Shown here piece by piece: positions 6,012 to 12,736 of a DNA stretch of 13,923 nucleotides. Both the position numbers and the translations under genes were made by a program. How positions within the stretch are numbered: position 1 is the first letter of the stretch; each line of letters opens with the position of its first letter. The DNA comes from Desulfobacteria bacterium (lineage in GTDB: Bacteria > Desulfobacterota > Desulfobacteria > Desulfobacterales > C00003060), in the NCBI GenBank assembly GCA_030145035.1, contig JAQYWL010000438.1:1-13923 (forward strand). The letters run 5' to 3'. The notes below the pieces were generated by a model, which saw nothing but the letters and a program-made list of their open reading frames with translations, did not search any database and was not told the origin of the DNA.

Positions 6012-7120
6012 ATGAACAATCAAGAAGACAATTTATTATCTCATGCCTCTATTTAGCAATTTCGGGATTTGGTTCTGCCTTTATCTCGCTTTGCGCTGGA
6101 TGCAAAAAAGAGGAAAAATCAACATCCCTACCCGGCATCCTTGATCATGAGAAGAAAGAGCGACTCGCAGTTGAAGGAACAGCGAAAATCGATCCGGATT
6201 TCGAGCCTGCTTATTTGAGACTACACAGAAGCGGAGAGTTGAAAAAAAGAGGGGAAGAACTATGGAGCATGATGAAAAGCTGTGAGCTCTGCCCCAGAAG
6301 GTGTGGAGTCAACCGGCTCGATGGGGAAGAGGGGTTCTGCCAGGCTTCTTCCCAACTCGAGATTTCATCATATCACCCGCATTTCGGAGAGGAAAAATCC
6401 CTTGTCGGGAAAGGTGGTTCCGGAACCATATTTTTTACCAATTGCGGGCTTAGGTGTGTCTTTTGCATAAACTGGGAAATCAGCCAGGGAGGACAAGGAA
6501 ACCGGGCAAGCATCGAAGATATGGCGCAGATGATGCTCAAGCTTCAAGAAATAGGATGCCATAACATCAATGTTGTTACGCCGACCCATTACTCACCGCA
6601 TATCGTTCTTGCAGTTGATTTGGCAGCAGAAAAAGGTTTGAGACTTCCTCTTGTATATAATACCTGCGGGTGGGAGCGCCCGGAGATACTGAAAAAGCTC
6701 GACGGCATAATAGATATCTATCTGCCCGACTTCAAGTATTCGGATGGTAAAATGGCAGCAAAATACTCGTCTGATGCAGAGACCTATCCGGAGATTACAA
6801 AAGCAACTCTGCTCGAAATGCACCGCCAGGTAGGGGTAGCAAAACCTGCCAGTGACGGACTCATGTGCAGAGGGCTGATGATACGTCATCTGGTCATGCC
6901 GAACCGGGTCGGCGGAACAAAGGAAGTCATTGAATGGATAGCGGAAAACCTTCCTAAAGAGACTTACCTCAACATTATGTCGCAGTACACACCGATGTAT
7001 AAAGCATTTGAGTATTCGGAGATCTCACGTAGAATAACCCGCAAAGAATACCGTGAAGCCATAAGATGGGCAAAGGAAGCAGGTCTAACAAATCTGGATA
7101 TTCAGGGATGGCGGCTTTAG
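6008..7120 (+). CDS. PflX/PflA-like radical SAM protein with Tat-type lipoprotein N-terminus
   Basis: This 370-residue protein has the radical SAM cluster motif C146-GLR-C150-VF-C153. Before it lies a second cysteine set, C92-EL-C95-PRR-C99 with C111 (CELCPRRCGVNRLDGEEGFC), typical of the uncharacterised PflX branch (COG1313) of pyruvate-formate-lyase-activating-enzyme relatives. Such enzymes cleave S-adenosylmethionine to start radical chemistry, often glycyl-radical activation or peptide modification; the target of this branch is not known. Unusually, the N-terminus is SRRQFI (residues 5-10), a twin-arginine motif, followed by a hydrophobic run and LCAGC (C32), a lipobox-like site. This suggests a membrane-anchored and perhaps exported enzyme. 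AGGAGGAA precedes the ATG. The tldD gene follows 40 bases later, so the genes are probably co-transcribed. Confidence 0.85.
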   Translation: MNEQSRRQFIISCLYLAISGFGSAFISLCAGCKKEEKSTSLPGILDHEKKERLAVEGTAKIDPDFEPAYLRLHRSGELKKRGEELWSMMKSCELCPRRCGVNRLDGEEGFCQASSQLEISSYHPHFGEEKSLVGKGGSGTIFFTNCGLRCVFCINWEISQGGQGNRASIEDMAQMMLKLQEIGCHNINVVTPTHYSPHIVLAVDLAAEKGLRLPLVYNTCGWERPEILKKLDGIIDIYLPDFKYSDGKMAAKYSSDAETYPEITKATLLEMHRQVGVAKPASDGLMCRGLMIRHLVMPNRVGGTKEVIEWIAENLPKETYLNIMSQYTPMYKAFEYSEISRRITRKEYREAIRWAKEAGLTNLDIQGWRL

Positions 7121-7160
7121 AAAAAGTCTGTTCAGGCAGTTTTTCAGGAGGCTGATCGTT

Positions 7161-8531
7161 ATGAGAGAAAGGATGGAAAAAGCCTTAAGTAGCAGTGATG
7201 CGGAATACACGGAAATCAGAATTGAAAACGTAACCTCTTCCTGGGCGAATTTCAGAGGTGAAGACCTGGACAACATCGGCTCGTCCAGGACGTTGGGCGG
7301 GATAGTAAGGGCTCTTGTCAAAGGCGGCTGGGGTTATGCGACTTTCAATGATATCAGTGACCTTGAAACTAGAGTCAGGGAAGCTTGTGAATCCGCCAGA
7401 TTAGTGGGTAAAGAAGAAAGTAAGTTTGCCGAAGTGGAACCCGTGGTTGATGAGATAACAGCGCATTTGGGAAAGGATTTTCGCGAAATCTCGTTGTCAG
7501 AGAAAAAGTCGGTCATCGAGGAGTACAACAAGATTATTCTCGGCTACCACGACAAGATTGAAACATCAAATGTCGGCTATGGCGACAGTTTCAGAAAAGT
7601 CTGGTATGCGAATTCCGACGGAGCTTACATTGAAGATGAGCGACCTGATGTGGGTGTGGCCATATCAGCCACCGGCAGGCAAGGCGATAATGTGCAGCGA
7701 GGATTTGAGAGTGTGGCAGGCAGTGCTGGCTTCCAGGTCATTGAAGGGTTGCAGGAGAAGGCGGAGGTGGCTGCCGGGCGTGCTGTTGACTTGCTCTCTG
7801 CACCGCCGGTTACAGGCGGGAAATATACCGTCATCATAAATCCGAGACTATCAGGTGTTTTTGCCCACGAGGCGTTTGGACATTTGAGCGAATCGGACTT
7901 TGTATACGAAAATGAGCGCATGAAAAAGCTGATGGTGCTGGGAAAACGGCTCGGTTCGGACATCCTGAACATCATCGACGACGGGAGCATCCGCGGTCTC
8001 AGAGGCACGCATATGTACGATGATGAAGGAGTCAAAACCAGAAAGAATTACTTGATCAAGGACGGCATTTTAGCCGGAAGATTGCATTCGCGTGAGACGG
8101 CTGCCAAAATGGGAGAGCAGCCCACAGGCAATGCCAGAGCCATTGGATACCAACATCGGCCGATTGTACGCATGACCAACACGTATATCGACAAGGGCGC
8201 TGCCACGTTTGAGGATATGATAAAAGACGTGAAGCTGGGGGTCTATGCTTTAGACATGGTCGGTGGTCAGACGTCCATGGAGATGTTCACCTTCAGTGCT
8301 GCTTACGGCTATATGATCAGAGATGGCAAGATAGCGGAGCTGGTCAGAGATGTGGTGTTGACAGGCAACGTGTTTGAAACGTTGATGCATATTGATATGG
8401 TAAGCGATACCATAGAATGGCCCCCGGTGGGTGGTGGCTGTGGGAAAGGCGGGCAGTCACCCCTGCCTGTGGGATTGGGTGGTCCGTGTGTTCGCATTCA
8501 AAACGTTGTGGTAGGGGGTAGGCAACAATGA
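7161..8531 (+). CDS. tldD: TldD-family metalloprotease subunit
   Basis: The 456-residue protein is the catalytic half of the TldD/TldE heterodimer. In E. coli this complex cuts unstructured peptides through a narrow tunnel, removes the microcin B17 leader and affects CcdA turnover. The zinc site is visible: HEAFGH (H236-E237...H241, the HExxxH variant typical of the family) and a C-terminal cysteine ligand in GGGCGKGGQ (C427). The family's ESDF and GNARA segments (around 244 and 323) are present. AGGAGG lies 9 bases before the ATG. The stop overlaps the start of tldE by 4 bases, consistent with a 1:1 complex. It follows the radical SAM gene closely, which suggests a common peptide substrate; that last point is inference. 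Confidence 0.92.
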   Translation: MRERMEKALSSSDAEYTEIRIENVTSSWANFRGEDLDNIGSSRTLGGIVRALVKGGWGYATFNDISDLETRVREACESARLVGKEESKFAEVEPVVDEITAHLGKDFREISLSEKKSVIEEYNKIILGYHDKIETSNVGYGDSFRKVWYANSDGAYIEDERPDVGVAISATGRQGDNVQRGFESVAGSAGFQVIEGLQEKAEVAAGRAVDLLSAPPVTGGKYTVIINPRLSGVFAHEAFGHLSESDFVYENERMKKLMVLGKRLGSDILNIIDDGSIRGLRGTHMYDDEGVKTRKNYLIKDGILAGRLHSRETAAKMGEQPTGNARAIGYQHRPIVRMTNTYIDKGAATFEDMIKDVKLGVYALDMVGGQTSMEMFTFSAAYGYMIRDGKIAELVRDVVLTGNVFETLMHIDMVSDTIEWPPVGGGCGKGGQSPLPVGLGGPCVRIQNVVVGGRQQ

Positions 8532-9811
8532 TCGTAAACCGGCTGATCGAAAAAGCGATGCGGAAGGCCCAAGGCGCGCAGGTGACTTTGGGACAAAGTG
8601 AATCCACAAACGTCTCTTTTGAGGACGACAAGCTCAAATCGGCTGGAGTGGCGCAGAGCACAGGGATGAGCGTAAAGGTCATCGTGGATAGCAAAATCGG
8701 CTCGTCCCACACCACGGACATAGACGATGTGGACGGTGTCGTGGCGAGGGCCCTGGAAGCCGCAGCATTCGGCAGCCCGGCGCATTTCGAGTTTCCGGGC
8801 CCGCAACAAGGACCGGATGTAGAGATTTACGACGATGCAGTGGTGCCTGTGACCAAAGAGGAGATGGTGCGCATTGGCGAAGAGATGATGGCGCTGGTGA
8901 AAGCGTATCGCTCCGATATCCTTGTAAGCACCGGGGCGGGTAAGAGCGTAAGCCAGAGTCAATTTGCCAACTCTGCCGGTATGGAACATACCTCTGAGAC
9001 CACAAGCTTTGGCGTTGGGGTGAGTGGTCAGTGGATAAGAGGAACCGACATCCTTTTGGCAGGACATGGTTTCGGATGGAAAAAACGCGAGATTGACCAT
9101 GCAGCGATTGCCAGGAAAGCGATTGAATTGTTGAAGATGGCAGAAAAGATCGCTCCGATCAAATCTGGTGATATGCCGGTTATTTTTACACCTGAGGGGG
9201 TGAATGTGCTCCTTTTGGCCTTGAGATTGGGCTTCAATGGCAAGAACGTATTCTTTGGCTCATCTCCCGTTGCAGGCAAATTGGGGGAGAAGATCGCTGA
9301 TGAGACGTTTTCTATCACCGATAATCCGCTGCTTGATTATGCAAACGGCAGCGGTAAGTACGACGGCGAGGGAGTGCCTCACCAGGTCACCCCGCTCATT
9401 GAGGACGGTGTAGCAAGAAATTTCCTTTACGACCTCGACACAGCAGGCAGAGCAGGCGCAAAGAGCACTGGCAACGGCATGGGTTGTGGTCCTACAAACC
9501 TGGTCATCAAAGAGGGCGATACGCCTTATGAGGAGATGGTGAAAAACACCAGGGAAGGTTTGCTCGTTCACAATGTGTTGGGCCTGGGTCAAGGCAACCC
9601 GATCAGCGGGGAGTTTTCCGTAAATGTCCAATTGGGCTACAAGATAGAGAACGGCGAGGTAGTCGGGCGTGTAAAGGATGTTATGCTGGCAGGAAACACC
9701 TATGATGCTCTGAAAGAGATTGCCGCTATCGGCGACAAAGCCGAATGGGCCGGAGGCTCGCTTTTAACGCCGGCAATAAAGATTGCCAGGCTGAGTGTGG
9801 TGGCGAAGTAG
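8528..9811 (+). CDS. tldE: TldE/PmbA-family protease subunit
   Basis: At 427 residues this is the non-catalytic partner of TldD. It shares the family fold but lacks an HExxxH motif; conserved stretches include GTDILLAGHGFGW, GEGVPHQ, STGNGMG and the C-terminal GNPISGEFSVNVQLGY, which corresponds to the family's glycine-rich segment before the end. In the E. coli complex this subunit completes the substrate tunnel. Its ATG lies in the ATGA overlap with tldD, so synthesis of the two is coupled. It is the last gene of the unit; no clear rho-independent terminator follows, only a hairpin (9850-9867, GGCAGAAAATCTTTTGCC) without a U-tract. Confidence 0.9.
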   Translation: MIVNRLIEKAMRKAQGAQVTLGQSESTNVSFEDDKLKSAGVAQSTGMSVKVIVDSKIGSSHTTDIDDVDGVVARALEAAAFGSPAHFEFPGPQQGPDVEIYDDAVVPVTKEEMVRIGEEMMALVKAYRSDILVSTGAGKSVSQSQFANSAGMEHTSETTSFGVGVSGQWIRGTDILLAGHGFGWKKREIDHAAIARKAIELLKMAEKIAPIKSGDMPVIFTPEGVNVLLLALRLGFNGKNVFFGSSPVAGKLGEKIADETFSITDNPLLDYANGSGKYDGEGVPHQVTPLIEDGVARNFLYDLDTAGRAGAKSTGNGMGCGPTNLVIKEGDTPYEEMVKNTREGLLVHNVLGLGQGNPISGEFSVNVQLGYKIENGEVVGRVKDVMLAGNTYDALKEIAAIGDKAEWAGGSLLTPAIKIARLSVVAK

Positions 9812-9878
9812 GTTGTTAGTCCGTTATTTGTGAAATTCGTGTTTTTTTGGGCAGAAAATCTTTTGCCATGTTCAACAA

Positions 9879-9911
9879 AAAGTGAGCTAAAGTGTCTAAA
9901 GTGAGCTAAAG
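9879..9911 (+). repeat. Two-copy short direct repeat, 19-bp period
   Basis: AAAGTGAGCTAAAG occurs at 9879-9892 and again exactly at 9898-9911. The intervening bases (TGTCT) also end in a partial TAAAG unit. Nothing in the sequence shows what it does; tandem short repeats like this can arise by slippage or act as protein-binding iterons. Confidence 0.7.
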
Positions 9912-9984
9912 CCCGCCCTGGTACGACAGAAGTTGGACCATGCCCAGTGGAGAAAAACCCGGTCTGGGCCAGGGTTAATGTGCA

Positions 9985-10121
9985 TGCCCCCGCCTGCCAA
10001 CGCCTGGCTTGCCGGGTAGATACAATGCCGCACCCGCCTGCCATGGCCATATACGGCATACAGTGTACATGCTAGCACCCGCCTGCCAGCGCCACGCTCG
10101 CCGAGTAACTGGAATGACAGC
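9985..10121 (+). repeat. Three tandem 44-45-bp units with CCCGCCTGCCA core
   Basis: The 11-base core CCCGCCTGCCA is identical at 9989-9999, 10033-10043 and 10078-10088, giving periods of 44 and 45. Units 1 and 3 also agree beyond the core (GCC...GCT.GCCG.GTA...AATG.C), while unit 2 has drifted. Each unit can form an imperfect GC-rich hairpin. A related inverted block (GGCGGGCAGG) lies at 10135-10144. The arrangement resembles REP/BIME-type intergenic elements. A RAYT transposase remnant, the enzyme type that moves REP elements, is present at 186-395, but a specific link is not shown. Confidence 0.65.
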
Positions 10122-10171
10122 ACACATGGCAATGGCGGGCAGGTTCGGCGTGGTCAGTTTTAAAAACAAGT

Positions 10172-10186
10172 TGCGCTGAAAGCGCA
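10172..10186 (+). terminator. Short GC hairpin, weak terminator candidate
   Basis: TGCGCT-gaa-AGCGCA forms a perfect 6-bp stem with a 3-base loop, followed by TTCCTTAACTTT, a poor U-tract. It is about 360 bases after tldE and could end a read-through transcript. The weak tail and the distance keep confidence low. Confidence 0.25.
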
Positions 10187-10244
10187 TTCCTTAACTTTAG
10201 GCACTTCTTTTTGATTCCGGCTTGTCCGGGTTACGGATGTAGCC

Positions 10245-10412
10245 ATGCAAAAGAAGGGAAACAAATACGGGATACACAGGGTTCTGGAGCCGGAGGGCGT
10301 TCTGCCGCAGCCGGCGCTTCGCCTGGATAATGATCTTTCCGAGATCTACGACAACGAGATACTTGGGATTGCAGTCAAGATAGTAACGTACTATGAGTTC
10401 AATAAGTTGTAG
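10245..10412 (+). pseudogene. kdd: N-terminal fragment of L-erythro-3,5-diaminohexanoate dehydrogenase
   Basis: The 55-codon frame reads MQKKGNKYGIHRVLEPEGVL, then PQPALRLDNDLSEIYDNEIL. This matches the conserved start of Kdd, an enzyme of the anaerobic 3,5-diaminohexanoate route of lysine fermentation (typically KYGTHRVIEPKGVLPQPA...IYDNEIL). A real Kdd is about 350 residues. Here the resemblance stops after codon 40 (around 10364) and a TAG closes the frame at 10410-10412, inside the start of the DUF2914 ORF. There is no nucleotide-binding domain left and no Shine-Dalgarno. It is a deletion or recombination scar. Recognition is from memory of the family. Confidence 0.65.
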
Positions 10413-10851
10413 AATTTGCAAGAAGTTATCCATATTCCTTTTTGTGCTGCTTTGTATTGATTTTTTCCTCTCTTCACAGGCACTCCCACAAAACAACGGG
10501 AATCCTTTATCTACGCCCGTTTCTAAAAAGTTGACCCTAATTGAGGCGGCCATGTGTGAAGGAATAAAAGAGTATATCCCCCAGAACCAGGCCATTGTTT
10601 TTTCCATGACTATCGGAAAAGTCTCCTGTTTTACATCTTTTGATCCTGTCCCTGAAAAAACGTTTATTTACCACAACTGGTTTTTCAGGGATAAGCTTAG
10701 CACAAGAATAAAGCTGTCCCTTCAGCCGCCTTGCTGGTCCACATTTAGCTCCATTCAGCTTCGAGAAGCTGATAAAGGCCCCTGGCGAGTAGAAGTCATC
10801 GACCAGAAAGGCAATGTTTTTGACACTATAAGGTTCAGCATCACGGATTGA
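10393..10851 (+). CDS. Secreted DUF2914-domain protein
   Basis: This 152-residue protein has a signal peptide (KKLSIFLFVLLCIDFFLSSQA, roughly residues 10-30, with likely cleavage after SSQA) and a DUF2914 domain: EAAMCEGIKEYIPQNQAIVF, FTSFDPVPEKTFIYHNWFFR, SIQLREADKGPWRVEV and a final RFSITD. DUF2914 is a small, mostly beta domain found in exported proteins, with no established function. The ATG at 10393 gives a sensible signal peptide but has no Shine-Dalgarno and overlaps the end of the kdd remnant, so its natural 5' region may have been replaced. The c-di-AMP cyclase gene follows after 6 bases, suggesting one operon. Confidence 0.8.
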   Translation: MSSISCRICKKLSIFLFVLLCIDFFLSSQALPQNNGNPLSTPVSKKLTLIEAAMCEGIKEYIPQNQAIVFSMTIGKVSCFTSFDPVPEKTFIYHNWFFRDKLSTRIKLSLQPPCWSTFSSIQLREADKGPWRVEVIDQKGNVFDTIRFSITD

Positions 10852-10857
10852 TTAGCT

Positions 10858-12291
10858 ATGAATACGCTCTTGCATTTTCTGTCCACCATTCGATGGCAGG
10901 ATATCGTTGATATCACATTAAACAGCTATATCCTCTTTCGCCTTTATGTCCTTTTCAGAGGAACCAATGTATTCCGGGTGCTTGTCGGGATGGCATTTCT
11001 TTGGTTTTTTCAGAGGATAGCTGTTTCCATAGGGTTAATTGTAACCAGTTGGGCCGTTCAGGGAATTACTGCGGTTGCCGCTCTCATCATCATCGTTGTC
11101 TTCAGAAATGAAATCCGTTCCGTTCTTCAGGCAAAGAATTTAGGGGCAATTCTCTGGGGATTCTCCCACAAAACAGTCAGCAGCCCTATAGAAATCGTAG
11201 TAGACAGTGTTTATGAGCTGGCTCGAAGACGCAACGGGGCCTTGATTGTCTTCCCTGGGAAAGAAAATTTGGAAGAGATGGTCCAAAGTGGCATACGATG
11301 GCGTGGATTGGTATCCAAAGAAATGATCATGAGCATATTCTGGCATGACAACCCCGTCCATGACGGCGCAGCTATCATTCAGGGTAATCAGGTCATCGAG
11401 GTTGGGGTGATCCTTCCACTATCAAACCGAACGGACCTCCCTTCACACTATGGGACCCGTCACAGGGCAGCAGCGGGATTGGCCGAAGCGACAGATGCTT
11501 TGGTCATAGTCGTATCCGAGGAAAGAGGAAGTGTGCTTGTAGCTAAAGGTTCTCACGTGAGCGTCGTCAAGCAAAAGGAGGAGCTTGCACAAATATTACA
11601 CGAACATGTGGGCGTCACCGCAACACAGTGGGGCTATCTGAGAAAAGAAAGACTCGGGCTTGGCATAGCAGTTGTCGGTTCGATTCTGTTTATAACAGGT
11701 GTATGGTTTAGCTTCACCAGGGGTTTGGAGACCCTGACCACATTCGAGATTCCGATTGAATACATGAATCGTGATCCTGGAATGGAAATTTTAGACACAT
11801 CTGTTAATGCCGTCCGTCTTCACCTGAGTGGATCAGGCGCTCTCATAAAATCGATGCGACCTGAGCAGGTGCGGGTAAGATTAGACCTGAGCAAAGCAGT
11901 GGTTGGGCCCAATACCTTTACCATCGCACCTGAAAACGTTGACCTGCCGCCCGGGGTCTTCGTAAAAAGGGTTGAACCGCCGGTTCTTGAAGTCACCCTT
12001 GATATTCCGATAAAAAGGGAGTTTCCTATTCAGGTTGACTGGGTTGGAAAATTACCTGAGCATTTAATCCTTGTGAAAGCAAAGCTTGATCCTGAGAAAA
12101 TCGAGGTGATAGGAGGGACTGGACAACTGAAAGATATCTCAACGATCTATACGCAAAAGGTTCCCATCGATCATATAGAAAAGACAGGAACCATAACTGT
12201 TAACCTGGCACTCCACCCCGCATCCCTAAAAATTGCTCCTGACTCGGAAGGCAAGATTGCAGTACGATATGTGGTAAAAGAAAGGCTTTGA
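10858..12291 (+). CDS. cdaA: Membrane diadenylate cyclase CdaA fused to YbbR (CdaR) domains
   Basis: The protein makes cyclic di-AMP from two ATP. Residues 1-85 contain three membrane helices (about 20-33, 38-58, 66-83). The DisA_N/DAC catalytic domain (about 100-255) has both hallmark motifs: D169-G-A in HDNPVHDGAAII and R201-H-R203 in YGTRHRAAAG, plus VSEERG. A fourth helix (about 266-286) then leads to two YbbR-like repeats (about 290-382 and 386-475) that should lie outside the membrane. In Firmicutes the cyclase (about 275 residues) and its YbbR-domain regulator CdaR are separate adjacent genes; here they are one 477-residue chain. No strong Shine-Dalgarno precedes the ATG, 6 bases after the DUF2914 stop, so reinitiation is likely. 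Confidence 0.9.
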   Translation: MNTLLHFLSTIRWQDIVDITLNSYILFRLYVLFRGTNVFRVLVGMAFLWFFQRIAVSIGLIVTSWAVQGITAVAALIIIVVFRNEIRSVLQAKNLGAILWGFSHKTVSSPIEIVVDSVYELARRRNGALIVFPGKENLEEMVQSGIRWRGLVSKEMIMSIFWHDNPVHDGAAIIQGNQVIEVGVILPLSNRTDLPSHYGTRHRAAAGLAEATDALVIVVSEERGSVLVAKGSHVSVVKQKEELAQILHEHVGVTATQWGYLRKERLGLGIAVVGSILFITGVWFSFTRGLETLTTFEIPIEYMNRDPGMEILDTSVNAVRLHLSGSGALIKSMRPEQVRVRLDLSKAVVGPNTFTIAPENVDLPPGVFVKRVEPPVLEVTLDIPIKREFPIQVDWVGKLPEHLILVKAKLDPEKIEVIGGTGQLKDISTIYTQKVPIDHIEKTGTITVNLALHPASLKIAPDSEGKIAVRYVVKERL

Positions 12292-12358
12292 TAAAAGAGA
12301 ACCTCCCGACTCCAGCATTCTCATACGCCGCCCAAAACCCCTAACTGGAGGATGAATA

Positions 12359-12583
12359 ATGCGCGATTATCATATTAACATTTTTTATTCAGAAGATGAC
12401 GACGGTTACATCGCAGATATCCCCGACCTTGAGGCTTGCTCCGCATTTGGTGAGACACCTGACGAGGCATTGCGTGAGGTCCAACAGGCCAAAAAACTAT
12501 GGCTGGAGGCTGCACGAGCAGAGGGCAAGCCTGTCCCGGCGCCAGGGGGCCAATGGGGGGCCAATGGGGACGTTCATAAATAA
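12359..12583 (+). CDS. Solitary HicB-like antitoxin-family protein
   Basis: This 74-residue protein has the HicB N-terminal pattern: INIFYSEDDDGYIADIPDLE, then ACSAFGETPDEALREVQQAKKLWLEAARAEGKPVPAP. HicB normally neutralises the small RNase HicA, but no HicA-sized gene (dsRBD-like, with a catalytic His) lies in the 67 bases before or the 153 bases after it. Solitary HicB-like proteins of this size are common. GGAGG lies 8 bases before the ATG. The tail GGQWGANGDVHK replaces the usual PRYRP-type ending and is encoded by a direct duplication of GGGGCCAATGGGG-type sequence (about 12546-12568), suggesting slippage changed the C-terminus. Confidence 0.75.
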   Translation: MRDYHINIFYSEDDDGYIADIPDLEACSAFGETPDEALREVQQAKKLWLEAARAEGKPVPAPGGQWGANGDVHK

Positions 12584-12736
12584 ATAAATAAGTAAGCGTT
12601 ATAACATCTAAAAATAACTAAAGAACCAACTTGCTATTGCAATGTTTTAATTATCTATAACTGTTCATGCTGAGATGGGTTCCTTGATGTGTTTCTATTG
12701 AGGTAGCTATTCCGGAGAAATCGGAAGGAGGCTCAG

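Larger units (their letters stand above)
9812..10244. other. Repeat-rich intergenic region
   Basis: This gap between tldE and the kdd remnant contains no credible gene; minus-strand ORFs across it are the repeats read through. It contains a T-tract (9842-9848), a 7-bp hairpin without U-tract (9850-9867), a 19-bp-period direct repeat, the inverted pair GCCCAG...CTGGGC (about 9939-9969), three 44-45-bp tandem units, and a TGCGCT-gaa-AGCGCA hairpin (10172-10186). Its last 40 bases include CCGGCTTGTCCGG. Confidence 0.6.

Noticed and set aside
9850..9867. Hairpin GGCAGAAAATCTTTTGCC as the tldE terminator
   Set aside because: The T-tract lies before the hairpin, not after it, on the plus strand, and no U-tract follows on the minus strand either.
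9985..10121. CRISPR-like periodic repeats
   Set aside because: Only 11 bases are identical, the spacers of units 1 and 3 resemble each other, there are three units and no cas genes in the window.
9700..10187. Several minus-strand ORFs rich in Gly, Arg and Ala
   Set aside because: They overlap tldE or are translations of the GC-rich repeats, with no start signals.
10197..10607. Minus-strand 136-codon ORF
   Set aside because: It is antisense to the kdd stub and the DUF2914 gene, both of which have clear family resemblance on the plus strand.
12308..12350. CTCCAG...CTGGAG pairing that could hide the HicB-like gene's ribosome binding site
   Set aside because: Only 6 bp with a loop of roughly 30 bases; likely to occur by chance.
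12631..12660. TTGCTA...TATAAC as a promoter of the DUF169 gene
   Set aside because: The spacing (19 bases, or 13 from TTGCAA) is not suitable and the -35 match is weak.
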